The notes under the pieces: generated by a model
The model's database searches: none
Told to the model about the DNA's origin: nothing
The model's input: the letters and a program-made list of their open reading frames with translations, nothing else
Shown: one piece after another, positions 27,496 through 36,557 of the stretch
How positions within the stretch are numbered: the stretch's first letter is position 1
Layout: each line of letters begins with the position of its first letter
Translations under genes and position numbers: made by a program
Origin: Mesorhizobium sp. ES1-4
GTDB taxonomy: Bacteria; Pseudomonadota; Alphaproteobacteria; Rhizobiales; Rhizobiaceae
DNA: 64,000 bases
NCBI RefSeq assembly: GCF_020164745.1
Contig: NZ_JAIUGV010000002.1
Location: forward strand, 372,001-436,000
Direction: 5' to 3'

Positions 27496-28940
27496 CGCTG
27501 AACTCCCTCGACGGCCGCTACGGGAGCGCCCTCGTGCCTGTGTGCCGCGAGCGGCTCGGATCGCTCGAAATTGGCACCGGCGACGGCATCGCCGATGATG
27601 GTCATGACCGGGCCGGACAGATCGGCGCGCGCTTCCAGCGACGGCAGGTCGGCCAGCGTGCCATGGAAACGGCGGCGGTTGACAAGGCTGGCGTTCTCGA
27701 CCACGGCAACCGCCGTATCCGGCGACAGGCCGGCTTCGATCAGCCGGCCGGCAACTTCGGCGGCGACCGAGCGGCCCATATAGACGGCAACCGTGGCGCC
27801 GGAAATGGCGAGCCTGGCCCAGTCGGGCAGCGAATTGCCCTTGAGATCGTGACCGGTGGTAAAGACCATCGACGAGGAAACGCCGCGCAAGGTGAGCGGC
27901 AGTTCGAAATCGGCGGCTGCGGCAAAGGCCGCGGTGACGCCCGGAACCACCTCATAGGCGACGCCGGCATCGCGAAGTGCTGCCATCTCTTCACCGGCGC
28001 GACCAAACACCAGCGGATCGCCCGATTTCAACCGCACGACGCGCTTGCCCTCACGCCCAAGCGCCACCAGCAACGCATTGATCTCGGCCTGGCTCTTGGT
28101 ATGGCAGCCCTTGCGCTTTCCCACCGGCACACGTTCGGCATCGCGGCGGCCCATTGCGACGACCGCCTCCGGCACCAGCGCGTCATGGACGATAACGTCG
28201 GCCTCCATGAGCAGACGATGCGCCCGCAGCGTCAGGAGGTCTTCGGCACCGGGACCTGCGCCCACCAGGGCGATGTGGCCGCGAGCCGGTGCGTCGGACG
28301 ACAGCAGGTCGGTGGCGGCTTCGCGCGCCTGCGAAAATTCGCCGGCCTCGAGGGCGCGCGCCGGCGCGCCGCCGAAGAAGTCACTCCAGAAACGGCGGCG
28401 CACATTGCCCCTTGGCAAGCTCTCGGCGGCATTACGGAACGACGCGGCAAGCGCCGCCAGCGGCCCGAGCGATGGCGACAGCATGCGGTCGATGCGGCTG
28501 CGCAGCATCTGGGCGAGCACGGGGCCGGCGCCTTCCGTGCCGATCGCCACGGCGACCGGTGCGCGGTTGACCAGTGCCGGGGTGAAGAAATCGCAGAGGT
28601 CCGGCCGGTCGACGGCATTGACGGGAATGCCCAGCCGGCGCGCGTCGGCGGCCACGCGATGATCGAGCGCCTCGTCGCCGCTGGCGGCAAACACCATCAC
28701 GGCGCCGTCGAGCAGGGCGGCATGATACGTGGCGGCCACATGCTTCGCGCCGGCTTCGGCGATAAACGCCAGCAGTTCCGGTTCGGCATTCTCGGCGATA
28801 ACGTGCAGGACGGCACTCGACTGGGCGATCAACCGCGCCTTGGCCAGCGCAGCCTCGCCGCCACCGACAATGGCCACCGCTTCGCCCTCGACCCGCATGA
28901 AGACGGGAAATGCGTTGAGCTTGGTGGTGGCCTGCGGCAT
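27492..28940 (-). CDS. cysG: Siroheme synthase CysG (multifunctional)
   Basis: A 482-residue fusion. The N-terminal domain (about 1-210) is a precorrin-2 dehydrogenase/ferrochelatase with the NAD motif AIVGGGEAALAKARL. The C-terminal domain (about 220-470) is a uroporphyrinogen-III methyltransferase with VGAGPGAEDLLTLRA and VVRLKSGDPLVFGRAGEE. It makes siroheme, the cofactor of the sulfite reductase encoded two genes downstream. The start at 28940 fits the family length, though the ribosome site is weak. Confidence 0.95.
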   Translation of the reverse strand: MPQATTKLNAFPVFMRVEGEAVAIVGGGEAALAKARLIAQSSAVLHVIAENAEPELLAFIAEAGAKHVAATYHAALLDGAVMVFAASGDEALDHRVAADARRLGIPVNAVDRPDLCDFFTPALVNRAPVAVAIGTEGAGPVLAQMLRSRIDRMLSPSLGPLAALAASFRNAAESLPRGNVRRRFWSDFFGGAPARALEAGEFSQAREAATDLLSSDAPARGHIALVGAGPGAEDLLTLRAHRLLMEADVIVHDALVPEAVVAMGRRDAERVPVGKRKGCHTKSQAEINALLVALGREGKRVVRLKSGDPLVFGRAGEEMAALRDAGVAYEVVPGVTAAFAAAADFELPLTLRGVSSSMVFTTGHDLKGNSLPDWARLAISGATVAVYMGRSVAAEVAGRLIEAGLSPDTAVAVVENASLVNRRRFHGTLADLPSLEARADLSGPVMTIIGDAVAGANFERSEPLAAHRHEGAPVAAVEGVQR

Positions 28941-29167
28941 GAGAAAAGCAATCCCGGAACAGTTTCGCGGTTGTACGCCCGGCCGCGGAAAACCAGAAGC
29001 AAAGCACTCGCGCATCCGGCGATGGCAGGCAATCGCTTTTTCGCAACCGCGAAGGGCAGGAGAAAAATATTCCGCATGACGGGTGTGGGCAGCGTCAGGC
29101 AGCCGGTTCGGGGCTTGATTTCAGCGGATTTTACCGTCGGCGCCCTGTCTCGCAAAACAGTTTTTCC

Positions 29168-29189
29168 AATTTCTACTATTTTTGTAGAT
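29168..29189. repeat. Isolated small inverted repeat resembling a Cas12a-type repeat stem
   Basis: AATTTCTAC and GTAGAT flank a 7-base T-rich loop. It is single copy. A role as an operator for the divergent genes is possible; a CRISPR role is not supported. Confidence 0.35.
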
Positions 29190-29246
29190 TAAAGGTATCC
29201 GGCCGCTTTGGTGTCCGCCGGCATGGCCTTCGGTTCGCCTTGGGTT

Positions 29247-29272
29247 GGAACGATGCCGGCCTGGAACGCGTT
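29247..29272 (+). promoter_or_regulatory. Predicted EcfG (general stress response) promoter
   Basis: GGAAC (29247-29251), a 17-base spacer and CGTT (29269-29272) match the EcfG consensus of alphaproteobacteria exactly. The start codon of the next gene is 34 bases downstream. Confidence 0.65.
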
Positions 29273-29305
29273 CCGAATAGTCTCATACTCAAGAGGAGCG
29301 CTATC

Positions 29306-29755
29306 ATGAATACGATCAGGCTGAAGCACGGTATCTGGGTCTTGGTGGCCGATGGCGAAAAGGCGCTCTTCCTCAAGAACGTCGGCGACACCAAGTTCCC
29401 CAATCTTGAAGTCGTGCAGGTGCTGGAACAGGAAAATCCGCCCACGCGCGAACAAGGGGCCGATAGCCCTGGCCGATACAATGACGGCCCCTCCATGCAC
29501 CGCAGCGCGGTCGAGGATACCGACTGGCACCGCATCGGCAAGGAGCGTTTCGCCGACGAGATCGCCGGCCGGCTCTACAAGCTCGCCCACGGCGGCGCAT
29601 TCGACAGCATCGTGCTTGTCGCTCCGCCGGTGGTGCTCGGCGCCATGCGCAAGAAGCTGCACAAGGAGGTCGAGGAGAAGATAGCGGGGGAAATTCCAAA
29701 GACGATGACCAATCACGCCATCCCCGAGATCGAGGCTCTGCTGCAGGCAGCCTGA
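29306..29755 (+). CDS. Host attachment family protein
   Basis: A 149-residue protein of the family named after Agrobacterium AtsE-like proteins required for attachment to host cells (PF10116 or the related baeRF families). Recognisable parts are GIWVLVADGEKALFLKN at the N-terminus and IVLVAPPVVLGAMRKKLH near 105-122, reminiscent of release-factor-like folds. AAGAGGAG precedes the ATG. The EcfG-type promoter suggests induction in general stress. The link to attachment is from the family name, not shown here. Confidence 0.82.
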   Translation: MNTIRLKHGIWVLVADGEKALFLKNVGDTKFPNLEVVQVLEQENPPTREQGADSPGRYNDGPSMHRSAVEDTDWHRIGKERFADEIAGRLYKLAHGGAFDSIVLVAPPVVLGAMRKKLHKEVEEKIAGEIPKTMTNHAIPEIEALLQAA

Positions 29756-29837
29756 TCGCCGCAACGGGGCGGCCATCAGGGCAATTCCATCGCGGTCTCA
29801 AACAGGCCGGCGGCATCTTGGTCGCCGGTCAGCGCCG

Positions 29838-29918
29838 TGGACGGACATCGGCAGGGCCCTGGACGCACTGCGCCAGCGCAGCATCAGCGGCAAGGCGGTT
29901 CTCACCCTGACCAGATGA
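29838..29918 (+). pseudogene. Possible 3' remnant of a quinone oxidoreductase/alcohol dehydrogenase gene
   Basis: The frame ending at TGA 29916-29918 reads DIGRALDALRQRSISGKAVLTLTR, which looks like the C-terminus of a medium-chain dehydrogenase. No start or catalytic domain is present, and upstream sequence in all frames loses the similarity. It is therefore a candidate decay product in the 184-base gap. Confidence 0.4.
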
Positions 29919-29939
29919 GCGGGCCTGGGCCCGACCGGT

Positions 29940-30692
29940 TCACACGTGCTGACCGCCATTGATGTGGATTTCCGAGCCGGTCACATAGGACGCCTGCCCG
30001 GAGCACAGGAAGAAGATGATGTCGGCGACCTCCGCCGTGGTGCCCAGGCGCCGCAGCGGGATGGTCTCGACGATTTTTTCGGTGCCCGGCGACAGGATCG
30101 CGGTGTCGATTTCGCCAGGCGCGATGGCGTTGACGCGGATGCCGTGCGGGCCGAAATCATGCGCCATCTCGCGCGTCAGCGAGCCGAGCGCCGCCTTCGA
30201 CGTTGCGTAGGCGGTGCCCGCGAAGGGATGCACGCGGGTGCCGGCGATAGAGGTGACGTTGACGATCGAGCCCTTCGCCGTCGCCAGCTCCTTGAACAGG
30301 CCGCGCGCCAGCATGATCGGCGCGAAGAAATTGACCTGGAAGACGTCGCGCCAGACATGCATCGGCGTGTCGATCGAGTCCATGCGGCCGTTGCCGTCCT
30401 TGAGCTTCGGCGAGATGCCCGCATTGTTGACCAAGGCGTGCAGCTGGCCGCCATGCGATTCCAGCCGGCGGCGGATCTCGGACACCGCGATACCGACGTC
30501 TTCCTGATCGGCGAGGTCGACCTTGATGTGGTCTTCCGGTCCGGCCGGCCAGGGGCAGTCCTCGGCAAAGGCCTGGCGCGAGCAGGTGATGACGCGCCAG
30601 CCCTCGCGCGAAAAGCGCTTGACCGTCGCATGGCCGATGCCCCGGCTGGCGCCGGTCAGCACGATGGTTTTTCTGGTGTCGAGTTCAGCCAT
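29940..30692 (-). CDS. Short-chain dehydrogenase/reductase
   Basis: A 250-residue classical SDR. The NAD(P) motif TGASRGIG is at residues 13-20, NNAG at about 88-91, the catalytic Ser in VTSIAG, and the catalytic Tyr/Lys in YATSK (about 160-164). The C-terminus YVTGSEIHINGGQHV is typical of the FabG-like group. The substrate is unknown. It is 81 bases downstream of the PBP1A gene on the same strand. Confidence 0.9.
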   Translation of the reverse strand: MAELDTRKTIVLTGASRGIGHATVKRFSREGWRVITCSRQAFAEDCPWPAGPEDHIKVDLADQEDVGIAVSEIRRRLESHGGQLHALVNNAGISPKLKDGNGRMDSIDTPMHVWRDVFQVNFFAPIMLARGLFKELATAKGSIVNVTSIAGTRVHPFAGTAYATSKAALGSLTREMAHDFGPHGIRVNAIAPGEIDTAILSPGTEKIVETIPLRRLGTTAEVADIIFFLCSGQASYVTGSEIHINGGQHV

Positions 30693-30773
30693 GTCACGGT
30701 CTCCGGGCCGGAGATGTAGCCGAACACCGTGGCGCTGGCGAGAGGCGGATTGACGCCGCTTGGATGAGAAGCG

Positions 30774-33047
30774 TCAGCCGCCGCCAAGAATATCGAGGAT
30801 CGAGGTCTGCCGCTTCTTGAGTGGACCGCCGACGCTGCCCGGCGGCACCGGATGCCCGACCGAAGCGGTGGTGCCGTCATCCGCCGGCATGTTGAAGCCA
30901 TCGGCATCGACGGTCTGGGCAGGCCGCGCCGGGCGGACCGGCGCTGGCGTCGCCGGTGCCGCCGCCTGCGCGGCCGGCGCCTGCCTGCCAACCGACACTG
31001 ACGGAACAGGTGCCGGCTGGTTGTTGTCGGCCGACGGAACATCGTCGGGCACGATCCTGTCCGACGGCGTCGACTTCCAGGTGCCCGGCAGCGGCCGCAC
31101 CGGCACGCCCTCATGCGCGGCGACCATGAATTCATGCCAGGCCTGTGCCGGCAACGCGCCGCCGGTGACCTTCTTCATCGCCGTGCCGTCATCATTGCCG
31201 AACCACACGCCGGTGGTGAGATTGGCGGTGTAGCCGACGAACCAGGCATCGCGCGAATTCTGGCTGGTGCCGGTCTTGCCGGCCGACGGCCAGGCGAAAG
31301 CCGCCTTCTTGGCGGTGCCGATCTCCACCGTGCCGGTCATCATCGAGTTCATCATGCCGACGATCTCGGGCTTGATCACGCGCGGTGCACTGCCGCCGGC
31401 GCTGTCATAGAGCACTTTGCCGTCGGCGGCTGTGATGCGTCGGATGAAATGGATGTCCGGCTTGTAGCCACCATTGGCGAAAGGCACATAGGCCGAGGTC
31501 AGCTCCAGCGGCGTCACTTCCGACGTGCCGAGCGCGATCGAGGTGTTGGACTGAAGGTCGGACTGGATGCCCATGCGGTGCGCGGCTTCCACAACCGCGT
31601 TCGGTCCGACTTCCATGGTCAACTGCGCGGCAACCGAGTTCAGCGACTTGGCGAGCGCGGTCGCCAGGGTGACCTTGCCAAAATACTTGCCGCCGTAATT
31701 GTCGGGCGTCCAGTTGCCGATCTTGATCGGGGCATCGTTGCGGATGCTGTCGGGGGTACGGCCGGCCTCGAGCGCCGCCATGTAGACAAACGGCTTGAAC
31801 GCCGAACCGGGTTGCCGGCGCGCCTCGGAGGCGCGGTCGAACTGGCTGGTCGAATAATCGTAGCCGCCGACCATGGCGCGCACCGCGCCGGAATCGTCGA
31901 TCGACACCAGCGCGCCCTGGGTGACGTTGAGCTTCTTGCCGTTTTCATCGATCAATTGGCGGATCGACTTCTCGGCGAGCTTCTGCAGGTTCAGGTCGAC
32001 GGTGCTGTCGATGACGATATCCCCGCGCACGTCGCCGATCAGGTCAGGCAGTTCTTCCATGATGGTGTCGGCGACATAGTTCTCCGAACCGGTCCAGTAG
32101 GAGGGCGAGCGCGTCGCCGGCGCGCTGAGCGCCGTCTTCAGTTCCTTTTCGCTGATCTTGCCCTCCTCGCGCATGGCAGCGAGCACCAGTTGCGAACGCT
32201 CCTCGGCCGCCTTGGGATCGCGCGCCGGCGACAACCGCGAGGGCGCCTTCAGCAGGCCAGCCAGAAGGGCGGCTTCCGACAAGGTGACGTCGCGCGCGCT
32301 CTTGCCGAAATAACGCCGCGAAGCCGCCTCGACGCCATAGGCGCCGGAGCCGAAATAGACCCGGTTGAGGTACATTTCGAGGATCTGGTCCTTGGTGTGC
32401 TTGTGCTCCAGCCACAGCGCCAGCAGCACTTCCTGCACCTTGCGCTCCAGCGTGCGGTCGGGCTTCAGGAACAGGTTCTTGGCCAATTGCTGCGTCAGCG
32501 TCGAGCCGCCCTGCGAGAAGTGCCCGCCGATGAGGTTGGTGACCATGGCGCGCGATAGCCCGATCGGATCGACGCCGAAATGCGAATAGAAACGGCGGTC
32601 CTCGATGGCGATGACCGCTTCGGGAATATAGGGCGACATTTCGTGCAGACCGACGGCCTCGCCGCCGCTCATGCCGCGATTGGCGAGCAACTGGCCATCG
32701 GCCGAGACGATCTTGATGTTGGGAGCACGGTCTGGGATCGACCAGGTCGTCGCTGCCGGCATCTTGGCGCCGTAGTAGATGACGACGCCGGCCACCGCGA
32801 TGCCGCCCCAGATGGCGAGCACGAAGCACCAGTAGAACAGCCGGCCAAGCACGCCGAACAAGCCACGCCGGCTTCTGCCGCGTCCGCCGCGCGACGATTT
32901 CGCCTTTGACGATTTGCGTTTGGCGGAGGCTTTGCGGTTGCTCGGCACGACGCGGTCCTCCTCGCTCACCGAAAGACCCGCCGAGGACTTCGCCCGTGGC
33001 GGGCCCTCGAAGCTGGGTTCGATGCGGCTGTCTCTGCGGTTCGCCAT
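30774..33047 (-). CDS. Penicillin-binding protein 1A family
   Basis: A 757-residue bifunctional peptidoglycan synthase. A basic cytoplasmic tail and one transmembrane helix (about 65-93) precede the transglycosylase domain, with catalytic Glu149 in IEDRRFYSHFG and the motif GGSTLTQQLAKN (about 180-191). The transpeptidase domain has Ser415 in PGSAFKPF, SLNS and KTGTS (from about residue 591). A Pro/Ala-rich tail closes the protein. It polymerises and crosslinks the cell wall in the periplasm. Confidence 0.94.
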   Translation of the reverse strand: MANRRDSRIEPSFEGPPRAKSSAGLSVSEEDRVVPSNRKASAKRKSSKAKSSRGGRGRSRRGLFGVLGRLFYWCFVLAIWGGIAVAGVVIYYGAKMPAATTWSIPDRAPNIKIVSADGQLLANRGMSGGEAVGLHEMSPYIPEAVIAIEDRRFYSHFGVDPIGLSRAMVTNLIGGHFSQGGSTLTQQLAKNLFLKPDRTLERKVQEVLLALWLEHKHTKDQILEMYLNRVYFGSGAYGVEAASRRYFGKSARDVTLSEAALLAGLLKAPSRLSPARDPKAAEERSQLVLAAMREEGKISEKELKTALSAPATRSPSYWTGSENYVADTIMEELPDLIGDVRGDIVIDSTVDLNLQKLAEKSIRQLIDENGKKLNVTQGALVSIDDSGAVRAMVGGYDYSTSQFDRASEARRQPGSAFKPFVYMAALEAGRTPDSIRNDAPIKIGNWTPDNYGGKYFGKVTLATALAKSLNSVAAQLTMEVGPNAVVEAAHRMGIQSDLQSNTSIALGTSEVTPLELTSAYVPFANGGYKPDIHFIRRITAADGKVLYDSAGGSAPRVIKPEIVGMMNSMMTGTVEIGTAKKAAFAWPSAGKTGTSQNSRDAWFVGYTANLTTGVWFGNDDGTAMKKVTGGALPAQAWHEFMVAAHEGVPVRPLPGTWKSTPSDRIVPDDVPSADNNQPAPVPSVSVGRQAPAAQAAAPATPAPVRPARPAQTVDADGFNMPADDGTTASVGHPVPPGSVGGPLKKRQTSILDILGGG

Positions 33048-33118
33048 GCGTTGCGCTTACTGTCCCCGGTGCCAATGGCGTTCGGGTTGAAGAGTAGATG
33101 CGGCGATTTAAGGGCGGG

Positions 33119-34114
33119 TTAAGCTGAAGTGATGCCGCCACCCTGCGAACCGACCATCGATGCCAGGGAGAAGAATGCCAGCGTCTGCTGTTCGCAGGTC
33201 ATTGCCAGGACGCTGTTCGTCCGGTCGATGTCGAGGCCTTTCGGCCCTCCCTCCTCGACATTGTCCCGGCCGCGCAGGAACGTTTCCTCGTCCAGCACCG
33301 CAACCGAGCGCGCGGGAGCCCTATGCCCGTTCCAGCAGCCGCCGGCGGCGTAGACATTCACCACCCGGCTGCCCGCGTCGGCGACAAGGATGTGCCGGTC
33401 ATCCGCGCTAAAGCGCACGCCATGCGGATAGCCGGCGTTCAGCAGGACGCCGGCTGGTTCGGTCTCCGGCCCAAGCGAAGCGGCCGTACGATAAAGCTTC
33501 ACGTCCTGGGTGCCATGGCTGCTGACCGCGATCCACCGGCCGTCATTGCTGAGCGCGATGCCGTCAGGTATGTCGAGACCGCGCGCCAGCAGCCGCTGGT
33601 TGTTCGTCGTGCGATAGCCGAGCCACCGGTTGACCACGTGCCGGGTGACCATGTGCGTGTAGTTGTTGCAGACCAGCAGGCCGACTCGGCCGCGCGACTC
33701 GGGGCGCACGGCAATGGACCCTGGCGAATTCAGTTTGCAGAGGCCTTTGCCCTTCACCCGGCGAATGGCTGATATCTCGCGGCTCTGGCCGGCCGGCTCC
33801 TCGCGGGGCAGGCCGAATATCACAACCATTCCATCGCGGTTACCGAGCACCAGCGTGCGGTCGTCGATAAAATCCAGGCCATGGATTTCGCCCATTTTGT
33901 CGGACGTCAACTCCATGAAGCCCCGAATCGTGACGCCAGGGCCGTGAGCCCCGGCCTCGATATCGATGCGCAGGACCAGCAGGCGCCTGCGCGCATAGCC
34001 CGCGATCACCAACAATCGATTGTCCGGTGAAAAACGCAGGTCTTCCGTGCGTCCGATCGCCGAAAGCGCCGCTCTCACCCCATCGCTGGCTTTGAAGTCT
34101 ATGCCGGAAATCAT
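33119..34114 (-). CDS. Beta-propeller repeat protein of unknown function
   Basis: A 331-residue protein without signal peptide. Repeated blade-like segments end in motifs such as RFSPDNRLLVIAG, ALSNDGRWIAVSS and RFSADDRHILVADAG, typical of YncE/SMP-30/NHL-like beta-propellers. I cannot assign a substrate. It is located between PBP1A and an acyltransferase gene on the same strand, with gaps that do not prove an operon. Confidence 0.75.
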   Translation of the reverse strand: MISGIDFKASDGVRAALSAIGRTEDLRFSPDNRLLVIAGYARRRLLVLRIDIEAGAHGPGVTIRGFMELTSDKMGEIHGLDFIDDRTLVLGNRDGMVVIFGLPREEPAGQSREISAIRRVKGKGLCKLNSPGSIAVRPESRGRVGLLVCNNYTHMVTRHVVNRWLGYRTTNNQRLLARGLDIPDGIALSNDGRWIAVSSHGTQDVKLYRTAASLGPETEPAGVLLNAGYPHGVRFSADDRHILVADAGSRVVNVYAAGGCWNGHRAPARSVAVLDEETFLRGRDNVEEGGPKGLDIDRTNSVLAMTCEQQTLAFFSLASMVGSQGGGITSA

Positions 34115-34273
34115 CCGTTCTCCGCTCGGGAGATCGCGCGATGGCAGGAAGCGAGAATTATCCTGCCCCCGGCCCCATCGATGATCTGTTTGCCCCGCCT
34201 CGATCCTGGCGACTAAGCCTGACGGCGCACTCGACGGTCAAGCGCGAAGCATGGATTCGCAGTCTTGCCGGAG

Positions 34274-36265
34274 CTAGAGACCCGCTGCCTTCGCCAGATA
34301 GGGCGCGAGCGCCAGCGCGTAGGTCGCGGTCATGTGATGATAATCGCGCCAGACAATGATGTTGCCGACGACCGCCGCGCAGGTTTGCCTGCCGCACAGC
34401 GCATCGTTCATGTCGACGACCCGCACATTTGGCAACGGTCCGGCGGCGAGCGCAAGAACGTTTCTGGCCTCGACTTCGCTTCGCACGGTCACGCATTTGT
34501 CGGGGTCGGCGGCCAGGCAATCGCCGGGATCGAATTTGACGAAGGGCGTGTTGCGGATGGCGATGATGCGCACGCCTGCCATGTTCAACACGCCCCAGAT
34601 GCTGCGCAGACCCTCGATCATGTCCGGCTCCGGTGTATCGGAATAGCGCGACTGGCTGGTGAACATGAGCTCCGGCCGCAGCTGCCTGATCTCGGTCAGA
34701 ACATTATCGCGCCATTGCGCGCAGGCCTCATAGGGCTTGCCATTGTCCATGACAGGGGCACGGGTGAAAGGGCAAGCCGCCTTGGTGAAGGTGATCAGTT
34801 TCCATTTGTGGTCCTTGGCGATCCTGTCGATGGCCGGGATCCACTGCGCCGCGTGCGAATCCCCGACGACCACGACGGTCCTGGTTCCCTGGGGATCGCC
34901 AAGATGGCAGCCCACCGGCTCCATGCTGTCCTGCTCCTGGTGGCATTTGAGGCGATAGACGATGGGAACGTCGCGCTTCAGCTTGCCGAGCGGTGGCAGC
35001 GGTGCAACGCCGACCGGAACCTCGGCATCGGCAAGCAGCGCTGCGGGTCCCGGATAGTTGGGAGTACCGATCAGGCTGATGTCGACGCCTTGACGATCGA
35101 GCGCATAGCCAAGGGCACCGGACGCCACCACGCAGGCGGCAATCGCCGCCGAACCGTAGATGAGGGGCCGCCATTCCGTCTGCGGTCGCGGCCAGCGGTA
35201 CCGCTGTTCGACATGGCGGTAGGAAAGGTGCGAGATGGCGAGCGTCAAAACCACGAGGCCGAGGCCCGCAAGCAATCCGACGGTGGGATGATGCGCCGTG
35301 TAGAAGACGATCAGCGGCCAATGCCAGAGATAGATCGAATAGGAACGGTCGCCGATATAGCGCAGCGCCGCGACATCGAGGCCGCGAAACCGGCCAAGCC
35401 TGATATCGCCGGCTGCTATGACCAGCACGGCGCCCAGCGTCGGCAGCAAGGCGTGCATGCCCGGAAACGGTGTCGCGCCGGAAAACAAGACCGCCGAAAC
35501 CAGAATGGCGGTCATGCCAACCACCATCATCGCCAGGCGTGACAGGAGGCCTGGCGAGAACCGCTGCCGGACCAGCGCCAGCAGCCCTCCCAGCCCCAGT
35601 TCCCAGAGGCGGGTGTGGGTGACGAAATAGGCCCAAGCCGGGTCGGCCCGGGTCGTCGCCACCGAAGCGGCCAGAGACCCGGCGAAAACAACGCCCAGCG
35701 CCGCGAGCAGCACGTTCTTCGGCGATCGCCGGAAGCGCCGCGCCAGCCAGATGACGACCGCTACCAGCAGCGGCAACACGATGTAGAACTGCTCTTCGAT
35801 CGACAGCGACCAGTAGTGCTGCACCGGGCTTGGCGCTTCCGCCGCGCCGAGATAGTCGACCGCCTGCAAGGCAAGCCGCCAGTTCTGCACATAAAGCGCG
35901 CTGGCCGCGACCTGAATAGCCGTCTCTTCCCATCGCGCCTTGGACAGGAAGACCAGCGTTCCGGCCAGCGTGACCAGAAGCGCCAGGATCGCCGCCGGCA
36001 GCAGTCGCCGCACCCGTCGCGAATAGAATGTGATCAGCCAGGCATGGCCACCGGCGGTAGCCATGCGGACAAGCAGACCGGTGATGAGAAAGCCGGAGAT
36101 GACGAAGAACACATCCACCCCGACATAGCCGCCGGGAAGAGCCTGGGGCCAGAGGTGGAAGATCACCACCATGGCTACGGCAACGCCGCGCAACCCCTGG
36201 ATTTCGGGCCGCCAGCCATGCTCCTCGCGTCTATCGGTCAAGGCGGCCCGCGATCTGGAAATCAA
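34274..36265 (-). CDS. Membrane acyltransferase (OafA/YrhL type) with SGNH domain
   Basis: A 663-residue fusion. The N-terminal acyltransferase-3 domain (about 15-370, ten or more helices) starts EIQGLRGVAVAMVVIFHLWP and has the motif VFFVISGFLITG. The periplasmic C-terminal SGNH domain (about 430-660) has GDSHAAQWIPA and ends with DYHHMT for the catalytic Asp-His. Such proteins O-acetylate lipopolysaccharide or other surface glycans. The start is uncertain; only a TTG at 36265 without ribosome site fits the N-terminus. Confidence 0.88.
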   Translation of the reverse strand: MISRSRAALTDRREEHGWRPEIQGLRGVAVAMVVIFHLWPQALPGGYVGVDVFFVISGFLITGLLVRMATAGGHAWLITFYSRRVRRLLPAAILALLVTLAGTLVFLSKARWEETAIQVAASALYVQNWRLALQAVDYLGAAEAPSPVQHYWSLSIEEQFYIVLPLLVAVVIWLARRFRRSPKNVLLAALGVVFAGSLAASVATTRADPAWAYFVTHTRLWELGLGGLLALVRQRFSPGLLSRLAMMVVGMTAILVSAVLFSGATPFPGMHALLPTLGAVLVIAAGDIRLGRFRGLDVAALRYIGDRSYSIYLWHWPLIVFYTAHHPTVGLLAGLGLVVLTLAISHLSYRHVEQRYRWPRPQTEWRPLIYGSAAIAACVVASGALGYALDRQGVDISLIGTPNYPGPAALLADAEVPVGVAPLPPLGKLKRDVPIVYRLKCHQEQDSMEPVGCHLGDPQGTRTVVVVGDSHAAQWIPAIDRIAKDHKWKLITFTKAACPFTRAPVMDNGKPYEACAQWRDNVLTEIRQLRPELMFTSQSRYSDTPEPDMIEGLRSIWGVLNMAGVRIIAIRNTPFVKFDPGDCLAADPDKCVTVRSEVEARNVLALAAGPLPNVRVVDMNDALCGRQTCAAVVGNIIVWRDYHHMTATYALALAPYLAKAAGL

Positions 36266-36280
36266 ACGACAAGAGCAGCC

Positions 36281-36427
36281 TCAGTTCTGCTGGATTGAAA
36301 TGCCCTTGTCGTCGATCTTGAGTTCGACGCCCTTTGGCTTGCTCTGCTCGCGGTAGACATAAACCCCGAGCGCGATGACCACGACGACGAGCGCGCCGAT
36401 GACGAGATAGAGCGTATTCTGTTTCAT
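36281..36427 (-). CDS. Small single-pass membrane protein
   Basis: A 48-residue protein. A hydrophobic helix (residues 5-24, TLYLVIGALVVVVIALGVYVY) is followed by a charged tail ending IDDKGISIQQN. The ATG at 36427 is preferred; an upstream extension runs into the palindromic repeat. Similar mini proteins are common in rhizobia. Function unknown. Confidence 0.65.
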   Translation of the reverse strand: MKQNTLYLVIGALVVVVIALGVYVYREQSKPKGVELKIDDKGISIQQN

Positions 36428-36444
36428 GGCGCGTGCCCCCCATA

Positions 36445-36510
36445 GCAATCCCAGGAAAAGGCGTAGCGGTTTGCCACTCCGGGATTGCATAAAAACAAAG
36501 AGCTGGAGCG
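36445..36510. repeat. RIME-like palindromic repeat
   Basis: GCAATCCC (36445-36452) and GGGATTGC (36481-36488) enclose a core GGAAAAGGCGTAGCGGTTT, followed by an A-rich tail (ATAAAAACAAAG). The core resembles the copies at 37144 and 52277 (GAAAAGTGTG..GCGGTTTTC), so these belong to one rhizobial intergenic repeat family. Confidence 0.65.
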
Positions 36511-36557
36511 GACCAACGACTCCAACGGACGCTGAACCGTTCCAGTCGTGTCGAGCC

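Larger units (their letters stand above)
28941..29305. other. Divergent intergenic region of the cys operon and the attachment-family gene
   Basis: The stretch must contain the cysG promoter (minus) and the promoter of the gene at 29306 (plus). A clear EcfG-type promoter is described separately. A hairpin AATTTCTAC / GTAGAT (29168-29189) is near the middle. No gene is supported here. Confidence 0.5.

Noticed and set aside
29168..29189. CRISPR repeat of Cas12a type
   Set aside because: Only one copy, no spacers, no cas genes; treated as an isolated inverted repeat.
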